64,000 nt of DNA from Pseudorhodobacter wandonensis (GTDB lineage Bacteria; Pseudomonadota; Alphaproteobacteria; Rhodobacterales; Rhodobacteraceae), in assembly GCF_001202035.1 (NCBI RefSeq), contig NZ_LGHT01000025.1:186001-250000 (forward strand), written 5' to 3'. The notes below the pieces were generated by a model. It was not told the origin of the DNA. It worked only from the letters and a program-made list of their open reading frames with translations, and made no database searches. Position 1 is the stretch's first letter, and each line of letters opens with the position of its first letter. Positions 53,903 to 62,962 of the stretch are shown here, one piece after another. The position numbers and the translations under genes are program-made.

Positions 53903-54045
53903 TTGGTCAAGATCAACTTTTCTGCCTTGGTGATGCGCAGCGTATAAATTTGCCCATCCAATGTGATTTGTGCCATAGCTTGACCCGCCGTCAAAATACG
54001 CGCGTCATAGGTCGGGATCTTCGCGGTCGTGCTTTGCATCATCAT
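53899..54045 (-). CDS. hemP: Hemin uptake protein HemP
   Basis: 48 residues from ATG 54045 (three Met codons in a row; 54042 and 54039 are alternatives). The conserved pattern is DARILTAGQAMAQITLDGQI then YTLRITKAEKLILTK. HemP/HmuP proteins are small activators or cofactors of heme-receptor expression. Both ends overlap neighbours in ATGA, so it is coupled on each side. Too short for most ORF filters. Confidence 0.88.
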   Translation of the reverse strand: MMMQSTTAKIPTYDARILTAGQAMAQITLDGQIYTLRITKAEKLILTK

Positions 54046-54200
54046 TCTGCGCGACTCGTCGTTGCCGTTTTGAAGTCAACATAAGCTGCCCAGACAGAGG
54101 CATCACTGGTCCCGGCAAGGCCCAGCCATTCCGATAAGTTCGGGATGCGGATCACTTCACAATCTGGCCGCTGAGGCTTTGGATAGACAGGCGCGGACAT
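54042..54200 (-). CDS. Small protein of unknown function upstream of hemP
   Basis: 52 residues from ATG 54198-54200 with a strong AAGGAG seven bases upstream. Sequence features: MSAPVYPKPQRPDCEVIRIP followed by NLSEWLGLAGTSDASVW. No signal peptide. The stop overlaps the hemP start (ATGA). The iron-type operator at 54271-54287 lies about 70 bp upstream. I do not recognise it. Confidence 0.7.
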   Translation of the reverse strand: MSAPVYPKPQRPDCEVIRIPNLSEWLGLAGTSDASVWAAYVDFKTATTSRAE

Positions 54201-54270
54201 TTCGCACTCCTTTGCAAAAACTGACCGGGCTTCCCTTCCTTGCGGGGGTGGCTTGGCGATTGAGATCAAA

Positions 54271-54287
54271 CTGACAAATTTAGTCAG
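54271..54287. promoter_or_regulatory. Iron-responsive operator candidate (hemP operon)
   Basis: CTGACAAATTTAGTCAG, a perfect CTGAC/GTCAG dyad (TGA-N9-TCA) upstream of the small orf-hemP operon. It is the cleanest of the four sites. Confidence 0.75.
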
Positions 54288-54459
54288 AAATGTAAATCCG
54301 ATTCTTTTAGTCACCAATGCCACCGATGGACGCATTTCAGCGACAACCAAGCATAACATGTTGATTTACCATTATAAGTGATCCGATCTCACGATCAATT
54401 TTTACCGAGACTTGAGCCAAGTGACCGTTCCCCCGTCGCGATTCGCCAAGAGGAGCAAT

Positions 54460-54720
54460 GGAGAGATCATCGTGCCGAAGTGCGCGATTACTTTGCGGGA
54501 TCGCGGTCGGTCTGGGGCTGGTCGAATACAGACCCGCTGGTGGGTCCTTCCCGACCGAGGAAGCCGCGACCAAGCTGATCTACCCGGCGGTCCGATACTT
54601 TGAAAAGGGTGAGAGAAATATCAGAGATATGGTTTGCCGCCCGCAATCAATTCGCAATTGCGTTCGAGGAACGCTTCAAAGCGTGTCCACGTGGCATCAG
54701 ACAAATGCGAAGTTGCCTCT
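54460..54720 (+). mobile_element. IS256-family transposase remnant (C-terminal fragment)
   Basis: Translated pieces FPTEEAATKLIYPAVRYFEK and, after a frame change, SEIWFAARNQFAIAFEERFK match the conserved end of IS256-type (mutator) transposases. No 5' part or intact frame remains. Confidence 0.68.
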
Positions 54721-54804
54721 CCAAGGACAGAAAGGCTGATTTTTGTGCTGTTGAGTTTTGCGAGAAATTTACCCGGTTTACCGAAACGCCGCGCCCCACT
54801 TGCA

Positions 54805-55020
54805 TCAATAATTTTGCCGGTTTTTCATAGAATTTTCATGTTCCAGAGGGGGCCGCACCAAATTAGCGACCGGCATGGTCCCGATGGCCCAACTGATGAC
54901 GGCTTTGAGGCAATCGATGATCAGGGAAAGATAGACCTTTCCAGCGCGGATGTGGAACTCGGTGATGTGTGTCAGACAATTTTGATTGGACGCGCTGGTC
55001 GAAATAAGCGCTCCGCGCAA
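54805..55020 (-). mobile_element. IS3-family transposase remnant (rve core fragment)
   Basis: Minus-strand frame with THITEFHIRAGKVYLSLIID, KAVISWAIGTMPVANLV, the region around the first catalytic Asp of IS3-type integrase cores. Only about 50 residues are recognisable; both ends are lost. Confidence 0.65.
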
Positions 55021-55201
55021 GGCCCGGCCGGACCAACAGCGCCGGTGCCTTATACCGATATTTTCAGGGCAATGATCTGCTGCCCGTGGTCACTTGCGCC
55101 GTCGGGGATGGTTGTTAATCGCCCGAATTGCGCCGTGACCAAACCGCCTTTCAGACCGTTTCATACCGCGTTACGCAAGGGGATAGGCCAAGCTTTGGCC
55201 A
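55021..55201. other. Intergenic stretch before the CHAT gene end
   Basis: No supported gene. Together with 54288-54459 it forms flanking DNA of the transposase debris. No terminator with a T-run is obvious. Confidence 0.4.
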
Positions 55202-57781
55202 TTACAACCAATTCCCCATCAGCACAAAAGCAGACCAGAAATAGGGATGGTCAAAGCCGGCTTTGGCAGCGGGTTCGGGGGCGCTTAGGGCGGCCGCAGC
55301 ACGATCGGTGTTATCTGCGACAACGTCAATGCTGCGCAGCATTTTGATTTGCGCCTGACGCAGGGCCTCGGCCTTGTCCAACCCGTTTTGCATGATTCCC
55401 GCGTAAAAATCATGCATCAGTCTGGGCGTCGCTGCATCCGACACAGGCCAGAGCGAGGCCATCACAGCCCCTGCCCCGTTCAGCTGTGCTGTCGTGCCAA
55501 AACCGTCAATTTCGGCGCCATCGCCATCGGCGCCGCGCGCGGTTTGGCAAGCCGAGAGCGTCAGCAAATCGATCCCTTTGAAACTGAGCGCACGCGTGTT
55601 GCGGATTTTGCCCAAGGGCAAATGCTCGCCATCGCCAAGCAGCAAGAAGCTGTCATCCTCTTGCCCCGGCATCAGGTTGAAATGGCTGGCAATATGCAGA
55701 ATTTCAGGGGCCTTGAGCAACGTGGTTTTCAGGCTGCGTTCATCAAAGCTGGCATCCAGCGCGGTGGTGCCATTCAGCACACCTTGGCCTGCGCTGGCCC
55801 CAAAAATCGTTGCAAGTTCGGCCCGTACACCGGGCAAAGCCGAAAAGCCGGGATGTGGCGCCGTCACGCCAAAGCCAGCGGTTTTTGCCGCCGTGCGGTC
55901 AGGGCGTTTGAATTGGGTTTCAATGGCCGGTGTGAATTGCACAAAGGCGAAATCTTCGATCAGATAGTGATCGCCATCATAAAGCGCGGCAAAGGGAACA
56001 TAGCGTAAAAACCCGTCAAGATTCAGCATCACAACCTCGACGCCCGCATCCTTTAGCTGTTGGGCAACCGGCGCAAAGACCAGCTTGTGCAAGGCTTGCA
56101 GCTTTTCAGGCGCATCAGGGGAAACCGTTTCAATAGCTTGCAATGTGTCAAACACAACGCGCGCCAGATCGGCGCGAGTGATTGCTACTTCTTGATGCAA
56201 TGTCAGGCTGGGCAGCGTGACAAAAAGATGCAGCGCATCTGGCAAAGTGGCGATCTGCAAAATCGCGGTCGGGCGCGGCAGTGACTCCAGAGTTGCCTGA
56301 TAGCTTCCGGTTGCGTCGAATTGCTTTTCCAGCGTTTCTTTGCCATCCGGCGCGACCTCGGCCAAAAACGCCGTCACGGCCGCATCAAACTGATCGCTGG
56401 ATTTTTGCAACGCGTCTTGCAGCAGAAAGACCTGATTGGCTTCTTCTTCGGTCAGGTCTGTGGTGCCCAGTTTATCGGTCAATTCGCGCAAGGCCGCATC
56501 AGCAGCAATCGGCAAAGCGGCCAGCGCCTCTAGCTTGTCTTGCTCGGACAATTCCTTGTCGTTCAGCGTGGCGCGGGTTTTGGTGATATCGGCCTGCGCA
56601 TCACGTTTCAGGTAGTTAAACACCTCTTCTTCTTTTTCCATGTTCAGCACGGCTTGCGCCTCGGAGATCCGGCCTTGGCTGATCAGCAAATCGGCAAGCG
56701 ATTGGTAAAGGCGGCGCCATTCCTCTTGCAGGGCCGAGGTATCGGCCGCCGTGTCGCCCGCATTGCTGGCGCGGATGGCTTGCTGGGCATTCACTGCAAG
56801 CTTGCCGAAAAAGATCGCACGTTCGGGTTCGCCGCGCATCGTAAACGCCCGCGACAGGGATTCGAAATTCCAGCGTTGGATGGCAAGGGTTTGCTGGCGG
56901 TTTTGCGCGATATAGGGCATGGCCAGAAAGCCCCAGCGCACGGCCTCTTCCGATTTGCCTTCCTCTACTGCGACAAGGCTCATATTGATGCGCAAAATCG
57001 TGACGTTATAGGACATCGCGCCTTCCAAAGGTTCGAGAATACGCAGCGCGTTTTCCAGCCATTCGCGGGCCTGGGTGAAGCGTTTGGTTTGCACATAGAC
57101 CCAGCCGATATTATTGGCCAAATAGCCCACTGCCGCGCTGTCTTTGCCATCGGTTTCGGTGAAAACCTCGGTGCTCCACTTATAAACCTCCAGCGCTTCA
57201 TCATAGCGCTTTAGCCGTTCAAGCGCGGTGCCTGCGTTCAGCAAGACATTGGCCGCATTGCGCCGCTGCGGCGGCTCTTGGTTCAGATACCAGTCGTAGG
57301 CGATTTTCAGCGGTGGCAGCGCCTCTTCATAGCGCGACAGGTCTTGCAAAACGATGCCGCGATCTTCCATCAGCACGGCGATCATGCTGTTGTATTCATC
57401 CGTTGCGTCAAAGGACCGGAACAGGCGTTCAGCCTCTTCATAATAGGCCAGCGCCTCGCGGAAATTGGACAGCGCCTTCTCGGCATTAGCCATTTCGCGC
57501 AGGGCATAGCCCGCCAGCCGCAGGTCAAGCGCGTCCGGGTTTTCGGTGGCTTTGGCATGGGCTTTGCTGAACAGATCCAATGCGCGGCGCTGTGCAGCTT
57601 CGGTCCGGTCAGCGGCAAGCAGGGCCATGCCAAGGTTCAGCATGTCATAGGGGTTGCCCGCCTGCGCCCCCGCAACCAGATTGGCATCCAAGCCGTCAAA
57701 CGGGTCAGATTGCGCCGCGGTGATTGCGGGGAATCCAAGCAGTGCTAGGGTGACGAGTAACCTGAGGGCCGTGCCGAACAT
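55202..57781 (-). CDS. Secreted TPR-CHAT protein (caspase-like protease domain)
   Basis: 859 residues from ATG 57779-57781, chosen because a signal peptide follows (LRLLVTLALLGFPAITAAQS). The N-terminal half is tetratricopeptide repeats (ALSNFREALAYYEEAERLFR, RRNAANVLLNAGTALERLKR, SAAVGYLANNIGWVYVQTKR). A helical linker leads to a C-terminal CHAT domain with the likely catalytic His700 in LHIASHF and Cys745 in LLTLSACQTARGADG, and the closing SLWPVSDAAT and PYFWSAFVLMG. CHAT proteases act in programmed death or signalling in some systems; the target here is unknown, and the signal peptide points to the periplasm. Confidence 0.87.
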   Translation of the reverse strand: MFGTALRLLVTLALLGFPAITAAQSDPFDGLDANLVAGAQAGNPYDMLNLGMALLAADRTEAAQRRALDLFSKAHAKATENPDALDLRLAGYALREMANAEKALSNFREALAYYEEAERLFRSFDATDEYNSMIAVLMEDRGIVLQDLSRYEEALPPLKIAYDWYLNQEPPQRRNAANVLLNAGTALERLKRYDEALEVYKWSTEVFTETDGKDSAAVGYLANNIGWVYVQTKRFTQAREWLENALRILEPLEGAMSYNVTILRINMSLVAVEEGKSEEAVRWGFLAMPYIAQNRQQTLAIQRWNFESLSRAFTMRGEPERAIFFGKLAVNAQQAIRASNAGDTAADTSALQEEWRRLYQSLADLLISQGRISEAQAVLNMEKEEEVFNYLKRDAQADITKTRATLNDKELSEQDKLEALAALPIAADAALRELTDKLGTTDLTEEEANQVFLLQDALQKSSDQFDAAVTAFLAEVAPDGKETLEKQFDATGSYQATLESLPRPTAILQIATLPDALHLFVTLPSLTLHQEVAITRADLARVVFDTLQAIETVSPDAPEKLQALHKLVFAPVAQQLKDAGVEVVMLNLDGFLRYVPFAALYDGDHYLIEDFAFVQFTPAIETQFKRPDRTAAKTAGFGVTAPHPGFSALPGVRAELATIFGASAGQGVLNGTTALDASFDERSLKTTLLKAPEILHIASHFNLMPGQEDDSFLLLGDGEHLPLGKIRNTRALSFKGIDLLTLSACQTARGADGDGAEIDGFGTTAQLNGAGAVMASLWPVSDAATPRLMHDFYAGIMQNGLDKAEALRQAQIKMLRSIDVVADNTDRAAAALSAPEPAAKAGFDHPYFWSAFVLMGNWL

Positions 57782-57866
57782 CGCAAAAATCCTTACCTTG
57801 GGGTAATAGGATGTTAGGCAGCGGTCGATTACATCGCAAGAAAGACCTGCAACAGGACAGGATTTG

Positions 57867-58412
57867 TCATGTTTCTGACAAAGCACGGGCCAATCGGGTC
57901 AGTTTTGCGCGCTTTAGCAAAGGCTTCAGCGCTTTTTCTTCGCCCGACAGGGTTGAGGCCGTGGCGCGCACGCGTTCCAGCGCGGTTTCCACCTGTTCGG
58001 GGTGATGCGACCATATTTCCCACAACAACCCGTCCGGGTCGCGGCGGGTCAGACCTTCGGCTTGCAAGGTGCCGCGCGGGAAATCTTTGGCGTTCAGCGT
58101 GACAATCGCATCGGCATGGCCTGCAATCGCTGTGGCAAGAACGTGGATGTCATTCTCATCCGGCAGATGAAGCCGCGCCTCTAGCCCCGTTTGGGGTTTG
58201 ACACGTGCCGTTGGAAACCCGTCTTTGGCGCGCGCTATGGCCACCAACGCCTCGGCCTCGGCCGCGGGGCCAAAGCGGGCGGCGGCGCGTTGCCATTCGC
58301 CCAAGATACGATCGGACCAAAGCGGGGTAAAAAGGCCCTGCGCGGCAACGGCCAGCAGGACCTCTCGCATCACTGTGGGAAACAGGACGCAGGCATCAAG
58401 CGCAAGCTTCAA
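57867..58412 (-). CDS. PIN-domain protein (RSP_2648-type)
   Basis: 181 residues. PIN-type acidic residues in KLALDACVLFP (Asp6), DRILGEWQR and DENDIHVLATAIAGHADAIV, with LNAKDFP. This would be a metal-dependent RNase fold. The start overlaps the stop of the methyltransferase gene (ATGA), not an antitoxin gene, so it is not an obvious toxin-antitoxin pair. The family is named after a Rhodobacter sphaeroides gene (from memory). Confidence 0.82.
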   Translation of the reverse strand: MKLALDACVLFPTVMREVLLAVAAQGLFTPLWSDRILGEWQRAAARFGPAAEAEALVAIARAKDGFPTARVKPQTGLEARLHLPDENDIHVLATAIAGHADAIVTLNAKDFPRGTLQAEGLTRRDPDGLLWEIWSHHPEQVETALERVRATASTLSGEEKALKPLLKRAKLTRLARALSET

Positions 58413-59650
58413 CCGTCAAGCCGGTAGAAGAGCGCCTTGAGGTAGCCCGATTCAGCCAGTTGCGGCAACATCGGGTGATCGGGGCCGGCAAAGCCTGTGT
58501 GCAGTAATTGCCCGCGCCGCCCTGCCCGCCCGATGCCGCGCCCGCAGGCGTTGCGAAAGGCGTTCAGATCGGCCGCATGCGAACAGGAACACAGGCCCAA
58601 ATAGCCGCCGGGCGCCAACAATGGGGCGGCAAGGCGTGCCACACGCTCATAAGCGCGCAAGCCTGCCTCGAGCGCCGGTTTGGCAGGGGCAAAGGCCGGT
58701 GGATCACAGATGATCACATCAAACTGCGCGCCTTCGGCGGCCAGTGCCTCTAGCACCGCAAAAGCGTCGCCTTGGCGGTTGGCAAAACGGTCTGCAAAGC
58801 CAGAGGCCTGCGCACCTTGTTCGGCCAAGGCCAAAGCAGGGGCCGAGCCATCGACAGCCAGAACCGAGGCCGCACCGCCTGCCAAAGCCGCAAGGCCAAA
58901 GCCGCCGACATGCGAAAACAGATCTAGCACCCGAGCGCCTTTGGCCATACGGGCGGCAAAGGCGTGGTTGGGGCGTTGGTCAAAGAACAAACCGGTTTTC
59001 TGCCCGCCGATCAGATCGGCCATGTAAACTGCGCCGTTCATCGGCACAGGGATCGGTGCGTCAATCGCCCCCGCGATGACCACGGTTTCCTCATTCAACC
59101 CTTCAAGGCTGCGCGCGCGGCCGGTTGCGTTTTTCAAGATGTTCTTAACGCCCGTTACCGCCATAAGCGCAGCGGCCAGCACATCGATATGCGCCTCAGC
59201 CCATGCAGCATTGGGCTGGATTACGGCAGTGTCACCAAAGCGGTCAATCACCACACCAGGCAGGAAATCAGCCTCGGCATGGACAAGGCGGTAAAACGGC
59301 GCGTCATACAGCCGCTCGCGCATTGCCAGCGCACGGCCAAGCCGCGCCTCGCACCAGGCCTGATCGATCACCGCCTCGGGGTTTTGGTCAAGCATCCGGC
59401 AGATGATTTTGGAATTGGTGTTCACGGTCACCAGACCCATCGGGCGGCGATCACCATCCTCTAAAACCGCCAGCGTGCCGGCGACCATTTTTTGCGTGCG
59501 CCGGTCGGTGACCAGCTCATCAGCATAAACCCAAGGAAAGCCATGGCGGATTGCCCGCGCCTCGGCCTTGGGTTTCAGACGGACGGTAGGCCGATCATTT
59601 GGCCCGGTGTTTGCGGAGTCGCTGTCATGCGAAGAGGTGCTGTTGTTCAT
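58409..59650 (-). CDS. RlmI-like class I SAM-dependent RNA methyltransferase (RSP_2647-type)
   Basis: 413 residues from ATG 59648-59650; the open frame upstream is not conserved. N-terminal PUA-like domain (IRHGFPWVYADELVTD), EEHD-like middle, and a Rossmann methyltransferase with VLDLFSHVGGFGLAALAGGA, CDPPAFAPAK and CSCSHAADLNAF. Related to 23S rRNA m5C1962 methyltransferases. It is translationally coupled to the PIN gene downstream. A hydrophilic N-terminal tail of about 25 residues is extra. Confidence 0.88.
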   Translation of the reverse strand: MNNSTSSHDSDSANTGPNDRPTVRLKPKAEARAIRHGFPWVYADELVTDRRTQKMVAGTLAVLEDGDRRPMGLVTVNTNSKIICRMLDQNPEAVIDQAWCEARLGRALAMRERLYDAPFYRLVHAEADFLPGVVIDRFGDTAVIQPNAAWAEAHIDVLAAALMAVTGVKNILKNATGRARSLEGLNEETVVIAGAIDAPIPVPMNGAVYMADLIGGQKTGLFFDQRPNHAFAARMAKGARVLDLFSHVGGFGLAALAGGAASVLAVDGSAPALALAEQGAQASGFADRFANRQGDAFAVLEALAAEGAQFDVIICDPPAFAPAKPALEAGLRAYERVARLAAPLLAPGGYLGLCSCSHAADLNAFRNACGRGIGRAGRRGQLLHTGFAGPDHPMLPQLAESGYLKALFYRLDG

Positions 59651-59826
59651 TCCCCCGCCATATCGGGTTTTATTGGCATGGGAAAGCCCGTCAATTGGGC
59701 AGCTATGCTTTCGCTCAGGTGTTTTCTGATCTACAATTCTGATTGGTGCATGTTTGCTCTTTCCTTTTGCGCCCGTTAGCGCTAACAGGTACTGCATCAC
59801 CCCTGCATTTGCCAATGAGGCCCGAT

Positions 59827-61629
59827 ATGTCCCTGAACAGCACAATTGATCGCGTAACCGACCGCATCCGCGAACGCTCGGCCAAATCGCGCGGAGATTA
59901 CCTGGGCCGGATGGCAGCAGCGGTTGCCAAAGGGCCTGCGCGGGCGCATTTATCTTGCGGTAACCAAGCCCATGCCTATGCGGCGATGGGCGCAGACAAA
60001 GACGCGCTGGTGGCGGACCGCCAGCCAAACCTCGGCATTGTCACCGCCTATAACGACATGCTGTCGGCGCACCAACCGTATGAGCGTTACCCCGACCTGA
60101 TCCGCGCTGCAGCCCGCAAGGCCGGTGCTACGGCGCAAGTGGCGGGCGGCGTGCCTGCGATGTGTGACGGCGTGACCCAAGGCCAGCCGGGGATGGAACT
60201 GTCGCTGTTTTCGCGCGATGTGATTGCGCTGGCTGCGGGTGTGGCACTGTCGCATAACGTGTTTGATGCAGCGCTGTATTTGGGCGTGTGCGATAAAATC
60301 GTACCGGGCCTGATTCTTGCCGCTGCAACTTTCGGGCATATTCCGGCAGTGTTCGTACCAGCTGGCCCAATGCCCAGCGGCATTCCCAACGACCAGAAAT
60401 CGGCCGTGCGCAATGCGTTTGCGCAAGGCAAGGTTGGGCGTGAGGAATTGATGGCGGCCGAGATGGCCAGCTATCACGGGCCTGGCACCTGCACCTTTTA
60501 CGGCACCGCAAACACCAACCAGATGCTGATGGAGTTTATGGGCCTGCACCTGCCCGGTTCCAGCTTTGTGAACCCCGGCAATGGCCTGCGTGAGGCGCTG
60601 ACAACTGCCGCCGTAGAACGTGCTGCCGCGATTACGGCGCTTGGCAACCACTTTACCCCTGCGGGCGAAATTCTGGACGAACGTACTTTCGTGAACGGTA
60701 TTGTTGGCCTTATGGCGACAGGTGGGTCAACCAACCTTGTGCTGCACTTGCCTGCGATGGCACGCGCGGCGGGCGTGTTGCTGGATATCGAGGATTTCGA
60801 TGAAATTTCCGATGCCGTGCCGCTGATGGCCAAGGTTTACCCGAACGGGTTGGCTGATGTGAACCATTTTCACGCGGCAGGCGGGCTTGGTTTTATGATC
60901 GGGCAATTGCTGGATGCAGGTCTGTTGCACCCCGATACCAAGACCATTCTGGGCGACGGGCTTGAGGCCTACCGCCAAGAACCCAAGCTGCAAGGCGATA
61001 CGCTGGTTTGGGAAAATGGTGCGGCCGAGACGCTGAACGACAAGATCCTGCGCCCTGCTGCCACGCCGTTTGCCCCCGTTGGCGGGCTGAAACAGCTCTC
61101 GGGCAATCTGGGGGGCGGCGTGATCAAGGTTTCTGCTGTGGCACCTGAGCGCCACATCATCGAAGCCCCTGCCCGCATTTTCCACAGTCAAGAGGCGGTT
61201 AAAGCGGCATTCCGCGCCGATGAGTTCAAAGGCGACACCGTGGTCGTCGTGCGGTTCCAAGGACCGCGTGCCAACGGGATGCCCGAGCTGCACTCGCTGA
61301 CGCCAATGCTGACCGTGTTGCAAGATCGAGGCTACAAAATGGCCTTGGTCACCGATGGCCGGATGTCGGGCGCTTCGGGCAAAGTGCCTGCCGCGATCCA
61401 CGTCTCGCCCGAGGCGGCCTGTGGTGGGGCAATCGGGCGCCTGCGCGATGGCGACATCGTGCGGCTTGATGCCGATGCAGGCACGCTAGAGGCTGTTGGC
61501 GTCGATCTCGACAGCCGCCCCTTGGCCGAGGCCGATCTGTCGGGCAACGCGCATGGCATCGGGCGCGAACTGTTCGACGTATTTCGCCAGAATGTCGGCC
61601 CATCTACCGAAGGTGCGCGGGTGGTTTAG
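59827..61629 (+). CDS. edd: Phosphogluconate dehydratase
   Basis: First step of the Entner-Doudoroff pathway: 6-phosphogluconate to KDPG. At 600 residues it has normal length. [4Fe-4S]-dehydratase motifs: [40 protein letters not shown] and [20 protein letters not shown]. The open frame runs 28 codons further upstream, but [18 protein letters not shown] is the conserved start. Followed by eda about 190 bp downstream. Confidence 0.96.
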   Translation: MSLNSTIDRVTDRIRERSAKSRGDYLGRMAAAVAKGPARAHLSCGNQAHAYAAMGADKDALVADRQPNLGIVTAYNDMLSAHQPYERYPDLIRAAARKAGATAQVAGGVPAMCDGVTQGQPGMELSLFSRDVIALAAGVALSHNVFDAALYLGVCDKIVPGLILAAATFGHIPAVFVPAGPMPSGIPNDQKSAVRNAFAQGKVGREELMAAEMASYHGPGTCTFYGTANTNQMLMEFMGLHLPGSSFVNPGNGLREALTTAAVERAAAITALGNHFTPAGEILDERTFVNGIVGLMATGGSTNLVLHLPAMARAAGVLLDIEDFDEISDAVPLMAKVYPNGLADVNHFHAAGGLGFMIGQLLDAGLLHPDTKTILGDGLEAYRQEPKLQGDTLVWENGAAETLNDKILRPAATPFAPVGGLKQLSGNLGGGVIKVSAVAPERHIIEAPARIFHSQEAVKAAFRADEFKGDTVVVVRFQGPRANGMPELHSLTPMLTVLQDRGYKMALVTDGRMSGASGKVPAAIHVSPEAACGGAIGRLRDGDIVRLDADAGTLEAVGVDLDSRPLAEADLSGNAHGIGRELFDVFRQNVGPSTEGARVV

Positions 61630-61677
61630 GCCGCGCAGCTCCATCCCCCACAAGGGCGACCTGCCGTTAAAAACGCA

Positions 61678-61698
61678 GCGGCGCAACAAATGCGCCGC
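61678..61698 (+). terminator. Hairpin in the edd-eda gap
   Basis: GCGGCGCA and TGCGCCGC pair around ACAAA. There is no clear T-run, so it may be an mRNA processing or attenuation hairpin rather than a full terminator. Confidence 0.4.
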
Positions 61699-61817
61699 CT
61701 GCCATACCAGTTGCGTCTTTGTGATAGACCTTTGGCTTTGTTTGCGCTAGCAATCGGGCAAGTTTGCGGGCTGTTCCCCCCGCCCCCCTTCTTTCTTATC
61801 ATCAAGGAAATCTGACT

Positions 61818-62456
61818 ATGACCCCAGCAGAACAATCCATCCGCGCCGCCGAAATCTGTCTTTTGGCCCCTGTTGTCCCTGTTTTGGTGATCGATGACGT
61901 CAGCAAAGCCCAAGGTCTGGCCAAAGCTTTGGTCACCGGCGGTCTGCCGGCGCTTGAGGTAACGTTGCGCACCGCTGGCGCATTGGATGCGATCCGCGCG
62001 ATGGCCGAAGTTGAAGGCGGTGTAGTTGGCGCAGGCACCTTGCTGACGCCTGCCGATGTAAAAGCGGCCAAGGCGGCGGGGGCCAAGTTTGGCGTGTCTC
62101 CGGGGGCGACGCCGCGCTTGCTGGATGCCTGTGCCGAATATGAATTGCCTCTGTTGCCCGGCGCGGCCACAGCCAGCGAGGTGATGGCGCTGTTGGAACT
62201 GGGCTATACCGTGCAAAAATTCTTTCCGGCCGAGGCTGCGGGTGGCGCGCCTTTGCTGAAGTCGATCGGCGGGCCAATTCCGCAAGTGCGTTTTTGCCCG
62301 ACTGGCGGCGTTAGCCTGAAAAATGCAAATGATTACCTAAGCTTGCCAAACGTCATGTGCGTTGGCGGCTCTTGGGTAGCCCCTGCCGCTATGGTAGCTG
62401 CGGGTGATTGGGCGGGCATTACCGCGCTTGCAGCCGAGGCGGCAAAACTGAAGTAA
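61818..62456 (+). CDS. eda: KDPG aldolase (2-dehydro-3-deoxy-phosphogluconate aldolase)
   Basis: Splits KDPG into pyruvate and glyceraldehyde 3-phosphate. From ATG 61818 it has 212 residues, the family size. The active-site Glu is in LPALEVTLRT and the Schiff-base Lys in VQKFFPAEAAGG; the phosphate-binding region is RFCPTGGVSLKN. It works with edd. Confidence 0.95.
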   Translation: MTPAEQSIRAAEICLLAPVVPVLVIDDVSKAQGLAKALVTGGLPALEVTLRTAGALDAIRAMAEVEGGVVGAGTLLTPADVKAAKAAGAKFGVSPGATPRLLDACAEYELPLLPGAATASEVMALLELGYTVQKFFPAEAAGGAPLLKSIGGPIPQVRFCPTGGVSLKNANDYLSLPNVMCVGGSWVAPAAMVAAGDWAGITALAAEAAKLK

Positions 62457-62469
62457 GATTAGCAGAAAG

Positions 62470-62496
62470 GCCCCGTTCGTCGATACCGAGCGGGGC
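62470..62496 (+). terminator. Hairpin after eda
   Basis: GCCCCG and CGGGGC pair around a loop that itself has TCG/CGA complementarity. A-rich rather than T-rich bases follow, so termination is uncertain. Confidence 0.45.
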
Positions 62497-62512
62497 AAAA
62501 CAAGAGGGGCAA

Positions 62513-62962
62513 ATGCAACAGCCATCAATTTCAACCTGTTTGTGGATGGACGGCGATGCCGAGGCGCCCGCCCGCTTTTATTGCAGTTTGTTTGACGGTG
62601 CCGAAGTGACCCGCGTGGTGCGTGACAAAAGCGGTGCCGCGTTTACCGCGGCCTTTACCCTTTTGGGCCAGCACTATTGGATATTGAACGGCGGGCCACA
62701 TTTTCAACTCACCCCTGCCGCCTCAATCACTGTCGAAGTGGAAACCCAAGACGAGATTGACCGGCTTTGGCAGGCGCTGTTGGCAGATGGTGGCACGGAA
62801 AGCCGTTGCGGCTGGCTGACCGACCGCTTTGGCCTGTCATGGCAAATTGTGCCGCGCGTATTGCCAAGCCTGTTGGCGAATGACACCGCCGGCAAGGTAA
62901 TGCAGGCGATGATGGGCATGGTAAAGCTGGATATCGCCGCCTTGCAAGCGGCAGCTAGTTAG
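62513..62962 (+). CDS. VOC-superfamily (PhnB/glyoxalase-like) protein
   Basis: 149 residues from ATG 62513 with GAGGGG upstream. Fold signature: STCLWMDGDAEAPARFYCSL and the later RCGWLTDRFGLSWQIVPRVL of the PhnB-like 3-demethylubiquinone-type group. Substrate unknown. It lies downstream of eda, possibly as a separate unit after the hairpin. Confidence 0.82.
   Translation: MQQPSISTCLWMDGDAEAPARFYCSLFDGAEVTRVVRDKSGAAFTAAFTLLGQHYWILNGGPHFQLTPAASITVEVETQDEIDRLWQALLADGGTESRCGWLTDRFGLSWQIVPRVLPSLLANDTAGKVMQAMMGMVKLDIAALQAAAS

Noticed and set aside
54840-54860. CAGAGGGGGCC within the IS3 remnant looks like a micro-element tail
   Set aside because: No hairpin or left part beside it; too little to call a copy.
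57867-58412. PIN gene as the toxin of a toxin-antitoxin pair
   Set aside because: No small antitoxin gene lies upstream; it is coupled to a methyltransferase instead.
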